NCBI GenBank assembly: GCA_002396885.1
Contig: DGXY01000116.1
Location: 1 to 29,508 of the forward strand
Direction: 5' to 3'
From: Akkermansiaceae bacterium UBA5020
Lineage (GTDB): Bacteria; Verrucomicrobiota; Verrucomicrobiia; Verrucomicrobiales; DEV007
DNA length: 29,508 bases
The translations under genes were made by a program, and so were the position numbers. How positions within the stretch are numbered: the first letter of the stretch is position 1; each line of letters begins with the position of its first letter. Below the pieces are notes generated by a model. It did no database searches. It saw only the letters and a program-made list of their open reading frames with translations, and was not told the origin of the DNA. Positions 14,514 to 22,907 of this stretch are shown here, in pieces.

Positions 14514-15353
14514 ATGAGCGATCCAACCGAGGAACCCCGGCCTGCCACCGCGCCCGCTCCAGCGACTGGAAGACGGATGCCCGGGACCGCTTTCTGGGTG
14601 TTTCTCACTTTGGTGGTGGGGGTCCTCATCGTTTATCTTTCGTTTCTCCGTCAGGTGGAGCGCACCGTCGACAAAACCACGGGCACCGTTGACAAGGTCA
14701 TCGACACCGCCAAAGGAGCGGCAGTGGGCCTGGTGAAGCTCTTTCAACCCCAAGAAGTCATCAAGACCTTCCACGAATGGCGCGAGCTGACCGTGGCCTC
14801 GGGCACGGGGAGTCATCTCGAGATCGCGACCGCCGAGGCGAGCGAGCGTTTTTCGCGGACGACGAGTTTCGAGGTCTTCGGGAAGGCGCTGCCGATGTCC
14901 ACGAGTGTCTCAGAGATCACCGTGCCCGCGACCTATCGTTTCCACATCGATCTCAACGACGAATGGAACCTGACCTCCGATGGGAAGCGTCTCGTCGTGA
15001 GGGCTCCCCGGGTCCGGCCCACCCTGCCGGTGGCCTTCGACACAGGCCGGGTGGAGAAAAAGACCTCTTCCGGCTGGGTGCGCTGGGATGCCGAAGACGA
15101 CCTTGCCGAGCTCGAGAAAGGTATCACCGGCGAACTCTCGATCCGCGCCGCCGATCCTAACACGATTGCAAAAATCGGGGACGAGGGCCGCATCGCCGTG
15201 GCGCGTTTTGTGCGCACCTGGCTGCTCACGCGCGAGGCTTGGGGTGACGGGCGCTTCGAGGAGATCGTCGTGATCTTCGAGGGCGAGGAGAACTCGCCCG
15301 ACGTGCTTCCGGAAACGCTCCGCTTCGAGGCGGGGGAGGAAGTGCTGCCCTGA
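14514..15353 (+). CDS. Membrane-anchored protein, possibly DUF4230-like
   Basis: The 279-aa product has a Pro/Ala-rich N-terminus, one transmembrane helix (about 26-46, FWVFLTLVVGVLIVYLSF) and a soluble C-terminal part. After a Thr/Lys-rich stretch (VDKTTGTVDKVIDTAKGAAV) the core strand pattern TVPATYRFHIDLNDEWNL followed by LVVRAPRVRPTLP recalls the DUF4230 domain of single-pass proteins; I hold this match loosely. The C-terminal part is acidic. Its function is unknown. It overlaps no gene, follows the glycosylase by 19 bp and is convergent with the secreted DPBB-like gene, 5 bp apart. Confidence 0.6.
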   Translation: MSDPTEEPRPATAPAPATGRRMPGTAFWVFLTLVVGVLIVYLSFLRQVERTVDKTTGTVDKVIDTAKGAAVGLVKLFQPQEVIKTFHEWRELTVASGTGSHLEIATAEASERFSRTTSFEVFGKALPMSTSVSEITVPATYRFHIDLNDEWNLTSDGKRLVVRAPRVRPTLPVAFDTGRVEKKTSSGWVRWDAEDDLAELEKGITGELSIRAADPNTIAKIGDEGRIAVARFVRTWLLTREAWGDGRFEEIVVIFEGEENSPDVLPETLRFEAGEEVLP

Positions 15354-15358
15354 CAAAC

Positions 15359-16348
15359 TTACCTTTTTTCCGGCGCCGCCTTCGGCGTTTCGCCGACGGG
15401 GGCGTCGAGCGAGGCCATGAGACGGTCGCGCAGTTCGCGGACCCGGAGAATGCTTTCGGAGGCGGTGCCCGCGCCGTTGTCGGTCAGCATCGAGTTCGCG
15501 AAGGGATTGTTGGCACCGAGTTGCTTCCAGGGTCCGTCCGGGACTTCTTCAATGTCGACGAAGCGCCAGTCAACCGTGCCGTATCCACTGCCGAATTCGA
15601 GGTAATCCCGCACCGCCGGAGAGACGTCGAGACCGGCACCGTGATTCATCGTCGTCTTGGGTTTGGGCTGATCGCCGAAGACATACGGCCAGTCATCCGT
15701 CTCGAAGGGACCGACATCCTCCCACTGCGCGTAGCAGACTTTGTCGCCACGGCGGATCGCCATCCATCGCCCTTTGAGGACGGTGCGGCCGCTGCGGTAA
15801 AAGGCTTCCTCAAACCAGGGGATCACCGCCCGGGCCGAGGCTTTGGTGCCGGTGCGGTTGATGTCGTTATAGGGAAGGGCGAAGTAGAAAGGGTTTTGTC
15901 CCGGAGTGAACCCTTTCGGAAGGAATCCATCGCGACCATCCGGATCCGGGTCGTCGTAGCCGCCAAAGTTGGAGGTCCAGCGACGGTCCCAAGCGCTCAC
16001 CGTGTTCGGCACGGGATTGTTGGCGGTGGGAGTTTCACCGATCCAGAACACCGTGGTGACAATGTCGAGCTTCCAGGGAAAGCGGGTGTAGACCTCGCGA
16101 GGTTGGGTTGGGGCGAAGACTTTTGGCAAGGAGGTCCGCGGAGCGGAGATGGGAAAAGCACCCGGCACGAGATGTCCGGCATTGGAAGAGAAGAGGGGGA
16201 GTGAGGCACCTTCCGGCGCTTCGCCAAGCCCTGCGATTCCCAAGGAAGAAGACGAGGTCGCCTGAATCTGCTGCGACGAGCCTTGTGTCGCCATACCCAG
16301 CACCGTCGCCACGAAAACAGCGGCCAGAGGTCGGGGATGCAAAATCAT
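15359..16348 (-). CDS. Secreted protein with RlpA-like double-psi beta-barrel features
   Basis: The 329-aa protein has a signal peptide (about 1-26, ending TQGSSQ) and a Ser/Ala-rich linker. The core holds segments that recall the double-psi barrel of RlpA and expansin-like proteins: NPFYFALPYND (strand near the barrel start), CYAQWEDVGPFETDDW where RlpA has a conserved N-D-R-G-P-F, and GLDVSPAVRDYL where RlpA has the I-D-L-S-x-A-A segment. A WRFVDIEEVPDGPW strand follows. RlpA proteins act on peptidoglycan; activity here is unproven, and the catalytic residues cannot be assigned by eye. The ATG at 16348 is used; a TTG three codons upstream is possible. Convergent with the DUF4230-like gene. 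Confidence 0.55.
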   Translation of the reverse strand: MILHPRPLAAVFVATVLGMATQGSSQQIQATSSSSLGIAGLGEAPEGASLPLFSSNAGHLVPGAFPISAPRTSLPKVFAPTQPREVYTRFPWKLDIVTTVFWIGETPTANNPVPNTVSAWDRRWTSNFGGYDDPDPDGRDGFLPKGFTPGQNPFYFALPYNDINRTGTKASARAVIPWFEEAFYRSGRTVLKGRWMAIRRGDKVCYAQWEDVGPFETDDWPYVFGDQPKPKTTMNHGAGLDVSPAVRDYLEFGSGYGTVDWRFVDIEEVPDGPWKQLGANNPFANSMLTDNGAGTASESILRVRELRDRLMASLDAPVGETPKAAPEKR

Positions 16349-16500
16349 GGAAGGCAAGGGGAAGCAAAGGTGCTGAAAACTAGCAAAAACCCTCCCTTAC
16401 TGGAATACAACTTTCGGGAAAATTCCAGAAGTTTCTTTAAGATATGTAAATTATAAAAAACCTTCTTACGGGGCATTCGCTGATTTCAGCGACCGAGGCC
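16349..16500. other. A+T-rich intergenic region between nadB and the DPBB-like gene
   Basis: On the minus strand TTCCAG, 17 bp and TAGTTT form a candidate promoter for the DPBB-like gene, about 28 bases before its ATG. CTGGAAT (16400-16406) and ATTCCAG (16422-16428) form an inverted repeat that covers its -35, so it could be an operator. After the nadB stop a short palindrome (TCGCTGA/TCAGCGA, 16477-16492) is followed on the minus strand, some 16 bases on, by TTTTTT; this may be a weak nadB terminator. Confidence 0.4.
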
Positions 16501-18105
16501 TCACGCGATCCGGCGTAGCATGGTATCGACCCTCCAGTTTTCGTCGTCCTTTTCGGGATGATCGAGGGTGTAGTGGAGCCCGCGGCTTTCCTTGCGGCTC
16601 GCTGAGGATTCGACGATGAGGCTGGCGGTCTCGACAAGATTGCGCAGTTCGAGAAGTTCGGCGGTGACGCGAAAATTCCAATAAAACTCTTGCACCTCCT
16701 GTTTCAGATTCCGCAGGCGGGTCGCGGCGCGAAGGAGGCGTTTGTCGGTGCGGACGATGGAGACGTAGTCCCACATGAGTCGGCGGATCTCATCCCAGTT
16801 GTGGTAGATCACGACGAGTTCGTCGACGTCCGAGGCATCGCCCGACTCCCACTCGGGAAGGACGAGGCATTCCTGGCTACCCTCGGGCGGCAGTTTCGAG
16901 AGGCAATCGCGCAGGGCGAGATCGGAGACGACGACCCCTTCGAGCAGTGAATTGCTCGCAAGGCGGTTGGCCCCATGGAGACCGGTGCAGGCGACCTCGC
17001 CGACGGCCCAGAGCCCCGGCAGAGAAGTGGCGCCATTCACATCCGTGCGCACGCCGCCACATTGGTAGTGAGCCGCAGGCACGACGGGGATGGGCTGCTT
17101 CGTGATGTCGATGTCGAGCGAGAGACAGGTTTCGTAAATGTTCGGGAAACGCTCGCGGACGAAGTCGGCCGGCTTGTGGGTGATGTCGAGAAAGACGCAG
17201 GGACCGCCCGTCTTCTTGATCTCGCGGTCGATCGCCCGGGCGACGATGTCGCGGGGCGCGAGGGATCCACGCGGATCGTAGTCGGGCATGAAGCGGCGGC
17301 CGTGTTTGTCGATCAACTCGGCGCCTTCACCCCGCATCGCTTCGGTCACGAGGAAGGATTTCATCTCGTGATGATAGAGGCAGGTCGGGTGGAACTGGAC
17401 GAATTCCATGTTCGAGATCTCGCATCCCGCTCGCCATGCCATCGCCACGCCGTCTCCGGTGGCGACGTCGGGATTGGTCGTATAAAGATAGACCCGCCCA
17501 CTCCCGCCGGTGCAGAGGAGGACGCGATCGGAGCGCAGGGTGCGGACCGCGCCGCTCGTGGTATCGAGAACATAGAGCCCGACACAGCGCTGAGGGGTGC
17601 CGGGGGCGATCTTCGAGGTCGTGATGATGTCGATCGCGAAGTGATGCTCGAGGAGTTCGATGCGGTCGCTTTCGCGGACCCGGGCGAGCAGCTTGGTCTC
17701 GATTTCACGGCCGGTCGTGTCCTTGTGATGGAGAATGCGCCGAGCGGTGTGGCCGCCCTCGCGCCCGAGCTCGATTTGTTCTTCGCCGGTGTCCGATAGG
17801 GTGCCGTCGAAATGGACGCCCCATTCGACCAGCTCGCGGATCGCCCGGGGACCCTCGCTGACGATGCGACGGACGACTGGCTCGGGGCAGAGGCCCGCTC
17901 CGGCATCAAGGGTGTCGGCGATGTGGCGGTCGAAGGAATCCTCCTCACTCTGGACACAGGCGATCCCGCCCTGGGCCCAAGCCGTGTTGGTGCTGGCGGC
18001 GTCGCGTTTCGTCACGATCGCGACGGTGCCGTGCTCCGCCGCACGAAGGGCGAAACTGAGGCCGGCGATACCGCTCCCGACCACGATGAAGTCGTAGGTT
18101 TTCAC
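16501..18105 (-). CDS. nadB: L-aspartate oxidase
   Basis: The 534-aa protein is NadB, the cytoplasmic FAD enzyme that oxidises L-aspartate to iminoaspartate for NAD synthesis with quinolinate synthase NadA. The FAD-binding GSGIAGLSFALRAAEHG (10-26) opens the protein. Family segments follow: TNTAWAQGGIA, GREGGHTARRILH, GGSGRVYLYTTNP, MEFVQFHPTCLY, the DPRGSLAPRDIVARAI stretch with its active-site arginine, AAHYQCGGVRTD and GANRLASNSLLEGVV. The C-terminal helical domain is present. The start is GTG. It lies 70 bp downstream of panC, so a shared transcript of NAD and pantothenate genes is possible. nadA and nadC are not in the window. Confidence 0.95.
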   Translation of the reverse strand: MKTYDFIVVGSGIAGLSFALRAAEHGTVAIVTKRDAASTNTAWAQGGIACVQSEEDSFDRHIADTLDAGAGLCPEPVVRRIVSEGPRAIRELVEWGVHFDGTLSDTGEEQIELGREGGHTARRILHHKDTTGREIETKLLARVRESDRIELLEHHFAIDIITTSKIAPGTPQRCVGLYVLDTTSGAVRTLRSDRVLLCTGGSGRVYLYTTNPDVATGDGVAMAWRAGCEISNMEFVQFHPTCLYHHEMKSFLVTEAMRGEGAELIDKHGRRFMPDYDPRGSLAPRDIVARAIDREIKKTGGPCVFLDITHKPADFVRERFPNIYETCLSLDIDITKQPIPVVPAAHYQCGGVRTDVNGATSLPGLWAVGEVACTGLHGANRLASNSLLEGVVVSDLALRDCLSKLPPEGSQECLVLPEWESGDASDVDELVVIYHNWDEIRRLMWDYVSIVRTDKRLLRAATRLRNLKQEVQEFYWNFRVTAELLELRNLVETASLIVESSASRKESRGLHYTLDHPEKDDENWRVDTMLRRIA

Positions 18106-18175
18106 TGAACTGCTTTACGATGAGAAACCAAGGAAAGTAAACCGGTAAATCTTGGGGGAGGTGGGGGTGGGAGCA

Positions 18176-19030
18176 TCAGGAAAGGCCCACATTGTCAATC
18201 AGCCGCGTCTTCCCGAAGAAGGCTGCCGCCAGCAGCCGCGGCTCGGAGTCCCCGAACTCATCGAGTCGTTGTAGCGTCCACGCATCGACCATCTCGAAGT
18301 AATCGAGCCTTGCCAGAGTCGCTGCGGCAAACTCCCCGAGGAAGGCCTCCTTGGCCGCACTCGGCGTTTCCAGCCGCCCTTCGGCGATCCCGCGGGCGGT
18401 CTTTGCAAGTGAACGCTGTAACACCTGAGCCTGGGCGCGTTGCCCGGGCGTGAGGTAGACATTCCTCGAACTCAGGGCGAGCCCGTCTTCTTCACGCACG
18501 GTGGGGGCCCCGATGATGTCGACGGGGAAATCGAGATCACGGACGAGGCGGCGGATCACCGCGAGCTGCTGGAAATCCTTTTCGCCAAAGATGGCCGCGC
18601 CGGGCTGCGTGAGGAGAAAAAGCTTGGCCACGACGGTGCAGACACCGTCAAAATGTCCCGGACGGCTCGCGCCGCAGAGGGTCGTGGAAAGGCGGTTCTC
18701 CGCGATGGTGATGGACCGGTCGTCGGCATACATGTCACCCACCCCGGGGGCAAAAACAGCATCAACGCCGTGCTCGCGGCATTTCGCGAGATCGGCCTCG
18801 AGGGGGCGCGGGTAGGCAGTGAAGTCCTCGTTGGGTCCGAACTGCGTGGGGTTCACGAAAATGGTCGCGACGACCTCACCGCCCAGTCGGGAGGCTTCTT
18901 CGCGGGCCCGGTCGAAGAGGCTCGTGTGACCGCGGTGCAGTGCCCCCATGGTCGGCACGAGAACGCGGGGAAGGTGGCGATGGGAGGCGATCCAATCGCG
19001 CAGGCTGGATTTGTCAGGGAGGAGTTCCAT
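18176..19030 (-). CDS. panC: Pantothenate synthetase
   Basis: The 284-aa protein is PanC, which joins D-pantoate and beta-alanine at the expense of ATP in coenzyme A synthesis. It has the ATP-binding PTMGALHRGHTSLF with the HxGH motif (His32 and His35), FVNPTQFGPNEDFTAYPR, RPGHFDGVCTVVAKLF, GEKDFQQLAVIRRLV and the KMSKS-like SSRNVYLTP. Length is normal. The ATG lies one base after the TGA of the propeller gene upstream, so translation is probably coupled, although the products have no obvious functional tie. Confidence 0.96.
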   Translation of the reverse strand: MELLPDKSSLRDWIASHRHLPRVLVPTMGALHRGHTSLFDRAREEASRLGGEVVATIFVNPTQFGPNEDFTAYPRPLEADLAKCREHGVDAVFAPGVGDMYADDRSITIAENRLSTTLCGASRPGHFDGVCTVVAKLFLLTQPGAAIFGEKDFQQLAVIRRLVRDLDFPVDIIGAPTVREEDGLALSSRNVYLTPGQRAQAQVLQRSLAKTARGIAEGRLETPSAAKEAFLGEFAAATLARLDYFEMVDAWTLQRLDEFGDSEPRLLAAAFFGKTRLIDNVGLS

Positions 19031-19031
19031 C

Positions 19032-20279
19032 TCACGAACCCGCCACGCAGATCAAATGCGAGTCGGTGCGGAGGTAGAGGCGATTGTTCGACACGGCCGG
19101 CGTGGCGCTGGCTCCTTCGCCGATCTTGCTGCGACCGAGGATTTCAAAGGTGTCGCCCGGCTTGGCCATGACGAGCTCGCCCTCACGGCTGAGGGCGATG
19201 ATCTTTCCGTCGGCGACGATGGGCGAGGCGAAGAAATTGCCGCCGACCCGCTCGCGGTAGATCCCTTTGCCTGTGGCGGCATCCATGCAGGTGAGAATAC
19301 CCGAATCGACCCAGACGTAGAGTTTGCCCTCGAAGTAGAGCGGCGTGGGCACGTAGCCGAGTCCGTCGCTGAGGCCGAGCTTGTAGGCCACCTCGGGAGC
19401 GCCAGTCGCTTTGGGGCGCAGGGCGACGCCGTCGCGTCCCTGCGAGCCGGATCCGAAGGTGGCGAAGACGAGGCCGTTGCCGTAGGCGATCGAGCCGACG
19501 CTGCGCTGGGTGTATTCACCATCGAAGGACCAGAGCACCTCGCCCGTTTTGGGATCGAGTCCTTTCCAACCATCGTTGGACTGGAGCACCACGACCATGG
19601 TCCTTCCCTCGACCTTGATCGCGACTGGCGTGTTGTAGGCGGTGAGGTGTTTTTCCTCGGCTCCTTCGGTGATGCGCTCGACCTCCCAGAGCGACTTGCC
19701 CGTAGCCGGATCAAGGCCCATCACGAAACTTTTCTTCTTCTCGAGCGAATCGGTGTGGAGGATGAGGACCCCGTCGGCGAGGATGGGTGAGGCGCCGAAT
19801 CCGTGATCGGAGGCGAACTCGGGCCACTCGCGTTTCCAGAGTTCCCTGCCGGAATGATCGAGCGCGACCGCCTCGGTGCGGGAGCCGGATCCCCAGGCGA
19901 TGTAGACGCGCTCGGCATCGACCGTCGGGGTCGAGGAGGCGAAGGTGTTGAATTTATGCAAGTGGTGCGTCTCGACCGGAGCATCCCAGATCCAGGTCTT
20001 TTTACCGGAGGCGGCGTCGTAACATTCGACTCGGCGTTTTGTCCCGTCGGCTGCGGCGATGGTGAGGAAAAGCTTTTCCCCCCAGAGCACGGGCGAGGAA
20101 TGGCCGAGGCCCTCGAGCTTCACCGACCAGGCGTAGTCGGCTTCGGTGAGCTGCGATTTCAAACCCGTGATGCGGCCGATCCCCGTGCCATCAGGGCCGC
20201 GGAAGCGGGTCCATTCCTGGGCATGAGTCGGGCCAAAGGTAAGCAGGGCGGACAAAACGAGCAGGGATCGCAGGCGCAT
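19032..20279 (-). CDS. Secreted PQQ-binding-like beta-propeller protein
   Basis: The 415-aa protein has a signal peptide (about 1-20, ending THAQEW) and blades of the PQQ enzyme repeat type. These begin with WTRFRGPDGTG and repeat a pattern of DAASGKKTWIWD, DHSGRELWKREW, DPATGKSLWEVE, DPKTGEVLWSFDG and DAATGKGIYRERVG, so it is an extracytoplasmic propeller of about seven or eight blades. Such domains are common in Verrucomicrobia and Planctomycetes; most lack PQQ and are taken to be binding or scaffold proteins (BamB-like). No haem motif or catalytic Asp-Glu set is visible. It lies directly before panC, with one base between. Confidence 0.88.
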   Translation of the reverse strand: MRLRSLLVLSALLTFGPTHAQEWTRFRGPDGTGIGRITGLKSQLTEADYAWSVKLEGLGHSSPVLWGEKLFLTIAAADGTKRRVECYDAASGKKTWIWDAPVETHHLHKFNTFASSTPTVDAERVYIAWGSGSRTEAVALDHSGRELWKREWPEFASDHGFGASPILADGVLILHTDSLEKKKSFVMGLDPATGKSLWEVERITEGAEEKHLTAYNTPVAIKVEGRTMVVVLQSNDGWKGLDPKTGEVLWSFDGEYTQRSVGSIAYGNGLVFATFGSGSQGRDGVALRPKATGAPEVAYKLGLSDGLGYVPTPLYFEGKLYVWVDSGILTCMDAATGKGIYRERVGGNFFASPIVADGKIIALSREGELVMAKPGDTFEILGRSKIGEGASATPAVSNNRLYLRTDSHLICVAGS

Positions 20280-20410
20280 GGGAAGGGGATTTCGATTGAG
20301 GCGGCCAAGGTGCTGGAAAGGCCTGGCCGACGCAAGGCCAAAGCGAGGCGTAATCGGGTGCGGGAGGCGAAGGGCGCACCTTTTCCGATGCGGGCGGCAG
20401 GGCGTTGCGC

Positions 20411-20416
20411 TAGGAT
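20411..20416 (+). promoter_or_regulatory. Candidate -10 of the PBP4-like gene, leaderless layout
   Basis: TAGGAT stands 6 bases before the ATG at 20423. No convincing -35 is seen at 16-18 bp (GATGCG at 20388-20393 would give 17). The case rests on the same spacing found at other genes in this window. Confidence 0.35.
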
Positions 20417-20422
20417 CCCGAG

Positions 20423-21982
20423 ATGGTCAAAAATCTCGTCATCGCCGCGCTCTCGATCGCTTTGCTCGTGCTGATCGGCCTCGTTCTTCGCAAACCCGCC
20501 CCGGTGCCCGAGCCGGTGGTGAAGGTTGCGACGCCCGATCCCGTTCCGGCACCGCCGGTCGAGCCGGAATCACTCAAGCCCGAACCGGATCCCGTTCCCG
20601 CCCCGGATCCGCGCCTCGTCGCGATCGAAGCGGCGCTCGATGCGGGTGAGGCGATGCCCGGGATGCAGGGAGCGGTCCTCGGGTTTTGTCTGATCGGCCC
20701 CGATGGCGAAACCCTTTATGAACGCCGCGGAGACCTCGCCCAGATCCCGGCCTCGTCGCTGAAGACGCTCACCACCGCGACCGCGCTTGAAGTGCTGGGG
20801 CCGGAGTTTCGTTTCCAGACCCGGCTCGGGGTGAGTGCTCCGGCCGAGGGCGCGCCCAAAGCACAGGCCGATCTCATCCTCGTCGGAGGCGGCGATCCCA
20901 TGCTCTCCTACGCCGATCTCGAGGCCTGGGCCAAGGGGCTCGCCGAGGCGGGCGTCACGACGATCCCCGGACGCGTCCTCGGAGATGGACGCTTTTTCAC
21001 AGGCTCGGTCTTCGCCGATTTTTGGAACTGGGGTGACATCGGCAACGGCTACGGCAGTCCCGTCTCGGGCTTGAATCTCGAGCACAATCGTTTTACCGCC
21101 ATCTTTGCTCCGGGAGTAAAGGAGGGTGATCCGACCGAGTTTCTCGGCGCCCTGCCCGAGATCCCCGGGGTCGCCTTTTGGAACGAGACCACTACCGCGG
21201 CCGAGGGCACGGGCGACGGCGTCGTCATCCACGGCGGTGAGCGGACGGGAGTGATGCACTTCCGCGGCACCGTGCCGATGGGCGGGGAATTCAATGCCAC
21301 GGGAGCGGTGCCCGACCCGGAACGCTTCGCGGCCCATCATCTCCGCCTCGTTCTCCTTGCCTCCGGCATCGTCGTCTCGGGCGAGGCCCATGGAGCGGGC
21401 GAGTTGTTTCTCAAAGGTGAGCCTGTTCCGGCGATCGCCGATGAATTGCTCGTGCACGATTCTCCGCCTCTGCTCGAGATCGTCCAGAGCATCCACGCCA
21501 CCTCTGACAATCACGAGACCGAGTGTCTTTATCGCATGCTAGGGGTGCGGGCGGCGATGCCGTCCGAGGAAGTGGTGCGCCGCCACTGGGAGCAGCGCGG
21601 GCTCGATCTCGCCGGACTCCGCCTTGTCGATGGCTCGGGACTCTCCCGCGCCGACCACCTCACGCCGCGGATGCTCGCCCGTCTCCAGCATCTTGCCGCT
21701 AACGGTCCGGCCGGAGAGGCTTATGTGAACTCCCTCCTCGCCACCGCCGGCGGGGCGATCCGCTTCAAGGCCGGGGCGATGTCGGCGGTCCGCTCCTATG
21801 CCGGTCTCGTCGAGACGAATCAAGGCCGCCTCGCCTTTTCCCTGATGATGAACCACTACGCTGACGGCGGCGAGGTCAACGAGATCCAGGGGGCTGTTTT
21901 TGATGCTTTGTTAGGCGAAGCGAAGGAAGAAGAAAAGGCCGAAGAAGCGGCGTCCGTTGGGGAGGCACCGGTCGAGGAGTGA
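20423..21982 (+). CDS. dacB: D-alanyl-D-alanine carboxypeptidase/endopeptidase, PBP4 (peptidase S13) family
   Basis: This 519-aa protein resembles PBP4 (DacB), a periplasmic serine enzyme that trims or cuts peptidoglycan cross-links. An N-terminal hydrophobic anchor or signal (about 5-22) is followed by a Pro/Glu/Val-rich spacer (24-64). The catalytic SxxK is SSLK with Ser111 and Lys114, the SxN motif is SDN (361-363) and the DGSGLSR segment is at 403-409. The third motif, normally KTG, reads KAG (449-451). The middle has the family's insertion domain. The C-terminal 20 residues are Glu/Ala-rich. It is followed 7 bp later by a LysR gene. Confidence 0.88.
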   Translation: MVKNLVIAALSIALLVLIGLVLRKPAPVPEPVVKVATPDPVPAPPVEPESLKPEPDPVPAPDPRLVAIEAALDAGEAMPGMQGAVLGFCLIGPDGETLYERRGDLAQIPASSLKTLTTATALEVLGPEFRFQTRLGVSAPAEGAPKAQADLILVGGGDPMLSYADLEAWAKGLAEAGVTTIPGRVLGDGRFFTGSVFADFWNWGDIGNGYGSPVSGLNLEHNRFTAIFAPGVKEGDPTEFLGALPEIPGVAFWNETTTAAEGTGDGVVIHGGERTGVMHFRGTVPMGGEFNATGAVPDPERFAAHHLRLVLLASGIVVSGEAHGAGELFLKGEPVPAIADELLVHDSPPLLEIVQSIHATSDNHETECLYRMLGVRAAMPSEEVVRRHWEQRGLDLAGLRLVDGSGLSRADHLTPRMLARLQHLAANGPAGEAYVNSLLATAGGAIRFKAGAMSAVRSYAGLVETNQGRLAFSLMMNHYADGGEVNEIQGAVFDALLGEAKEEEKAEEAASVGEAPVEE

Positions 21983-21989
21983 TTCCGTC

Positions 21990-22889
21990 ATGCACGTCGA
22001 AACCTTCCAAGTCTTTTGCGATCTCGTCGATACGGCGAGCTTTTCCGAGGCGGCGGCGCGCAACGGCATCAGCCAGAGCGCGGTGAGCCAGCAGATCCGC
22101 ACGCTCGAGGAGCGCTATGGGGTCACCCTCGTCGAGCGGGGGCGTCGTAATTTCTCCGTCACCCCCGAGGGTGAGGCCTTTCTCCGGGCCGCCCAGCGCA
22201 TCCTCGAGGCCTACCAGCGCATCGAGCAGGACCTCGGAAAAATGCGCGATGTCGTGGCGGGCCCCCTCACCATTGCGACGGTCTACAGCATCGGCTTCCA
22301 CGAGCTGCCACCCTACCTCGAGGAATTCCGGCACCGTTTCCCGGAGGTCGACTTGCAGGTGCACTACCGCCGTTCGAACCAGGTCTATGCCGACGTTTCC
22401 GAAAACCTCGCCGACCTCGGCCTTGTCGCCTACCCGCAGGAACGCAAGGGCGTCGAGATTGAACCGGCCTGGCGCGACCGCCTCGTCGTGATCTGTCCGC
22501 CGGGCCACCCGCTCGCGCGGAAAAGCTCCCTCGATCTGAAGGCGATCGACGGGCAGCGTTTCATCTCCTTCGAACCCGACCTGCCGACGCGGAAGGCGAT
22601 CGACGCCATGTTCGTCCAGGCCGGGGTGACGGTGAAGGAGGTCGTCGAATTCGACAACATCGAGACGGTGAAGCGCGGCGTCCTCATCGAGAACGCGCTT
22701 TCCATTGTGCCAAGCGAGAGCGTGCAGTCCGAGGTGAAGTCGGGCACGTTAGTGCGCATCCCCATCAACGGGAAATTCGTGTGGCGTCCGCTCGGCATCG
22801 TGCGCCGACGCACCAAGGCGATCACCCCCGCGATGCGGGAGATGATCGCCTTGCTCAAAGTAAAACGGGAAGAGGAAAAGGGCTCGTGA
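21990..22889 (+). CDS. LysR-family transcriptional regulator
   Basis: The 299-aa protein is a LysR-type regulator. The N-terminal winged helix-turn-helix is clear (residues about 1-60: FQVFCDLVDTASFSEAAARN, then SQSAVSQQIRTLEE), followed by the linker helix EAYQRIEQDLGKMRD and a periplasmic-binding-protein-like effector domain from about 90. The domain has VYSIGFHELPPYLEEF and EFDNIETVKRGV, a pattern seen in CysB/CbbR-like groups. The effector and targets are unknown. The ATG at 21990 is preferred since the family starts about here; upstream in-frame residues are low-complexity. GGAG ten bases before the ATG could be a Shine-Dalgarno. The gene is not divergent from any neighbour, unlike many LysR genes. 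Confidence 0.9.
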   Translation: MHVETFQVFCDLVDTASFSEAAARNGISQSAVSQQIRTLEERYGVTLVERGRRNFSVTPEGEAFLRAAQRILEAYQRIEQDLGKMRDVVAGPLTIATVYSIGFHELPPYLEEFRHRFPEVDLQVHYRRSNQVYADVSENLADLGLVAYPQERKGVEIEPAWRDRLVVICPPGHPLARKSSLDLKAIDGQRFISFEPDLPTRKAIDAMFVQAGVTVKEVVEFDNIETVKRGVLIENALSIVPSESVQSEVKSGTLVRIPINGKFVWRPLGIVRRRTKAITPAMREMIALLKVKREEEKGS

Positions 22890-22907
22890 GCGCTTCTCCG
22901 CGATCCC

